Source: an uncultured Clostridia bacterium (lineage in GTDB: Bacteria; Bacillota; Clostridia; Christensenellales; UBA1242). Taken from it: a DNA stretch of 12,998 nucleotides. Below the pieces are notes generated by a model. The model did no database searches, was not told where the DNA came from, and saw only the letters and a list, made by a program, of their open reading frames with translations. Location: positions 1 to 12,998 of the forward strand of contig CANBAX010000013.1 in the NCBI GenBank assembly GCA_947366645.1, given 5' to 3'. Of this stretch, positions 12,903 through 12,998 are shown one piece after another (positions within the stretch are counted from its first letter, which is position 1; every line of letters begins with the position of its first letter). Position numbers and translations under genes: made by a program.

Positions 12903-12983
12903 ATTAATTTCCTTTTATCACATAATCTTACATTAATAAATATAGTGATTTAGAGGGCAAATTGTGCAAAATAGGAGAATATT

Positions 12984-12998
12984 ATGTACTATTACCTT
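12984..12998 (+). CDS. Start of a divergent gene, cut by the window end
   Basis: An ATG follows AGGAG (12973-12977) by 6 bases, and the first codons read MYYYL before the sequence ends. The 81-base gap to the minus-strand cysteine desulfurase gene would hold divergent promoters. Too little is present to name the product. Confidence 0.4.

Overview
The window is AT-rich and reads as the chromosome of an endospore-forming member of the Bacillota, most likely an uncultured clostridial lineage. The reasons are a complete spoIIA operon, the spoVAC/spoVAD/spoVAE genes, a yunB homologue, strong AGGAGG ribosome binding sites, and tRNA genes with encoded CCA ends. The lineage is inferred from gene content; no sequence search was possible.

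Layout. Bases 1-1050 hold a five-gene tRNA array on the + strand: CAT-anticodon tRNA (5' end cut off by the window), Asp-GTC, Phe-GAA, Thr-TGT and Tyr-GTA, closed by two hairpin terminators. The spacers after the first, second and third tRNAs are long (about 200-235 bases). They are packed with hairpins and with direct, inverted and broken copies of pieces of the neighbouring tRNAs, which makes this the most unusual part of the window. Bases 1209-2697 are spoIIAA-spoIIAB-spoIIAC, the partner-switching module that releases sigma-F in the forespore. A convergent gene (2776-3996, minus) encodes a lipoprotein with an Asn/Gly/Tyr-rich tract and has a sigma-G-like promoter.

From 4097 to 6922 lie spoVAC, spoVAD and spoVAE, the core of the channel that moves Ca-dipicolinate into and out of the spore. 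Here spoVAC is separated from spoVAD by about 1 kb carrying a repeat element and a self-contained unit. That unit has a promoter with a run of nine C in its spacer, a lipoprotein gene with an Ig-like (Big_3-type) domain, and a terminator. yunB (sporulation) follows, then a small unknown minus-strand gene.

Bases 8161-11701 are a housekeeping macromolecular-synthesis cluster: dnaG (primase), rpoD (primary sigma factor) and a coiled-coil zinc-ribbon protein, tightly spaced on one strand. A minus-strand cysteine desulfurase-family gene (11760-12902) converges on it, and the first codons of a divergent + strand gene close the window.

Functionally, two modules meet here. One is a sporulation island (sigma-F control, DPA transport, YunB, probably a sigma-G-driven lipoprotein). 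The other is the replication/transcription start-up operon. Convergent gene pairs are separated by symmetrical terminators that can work in both directions. No phage, transposase, CRISPR array or rRNA gene was seen.
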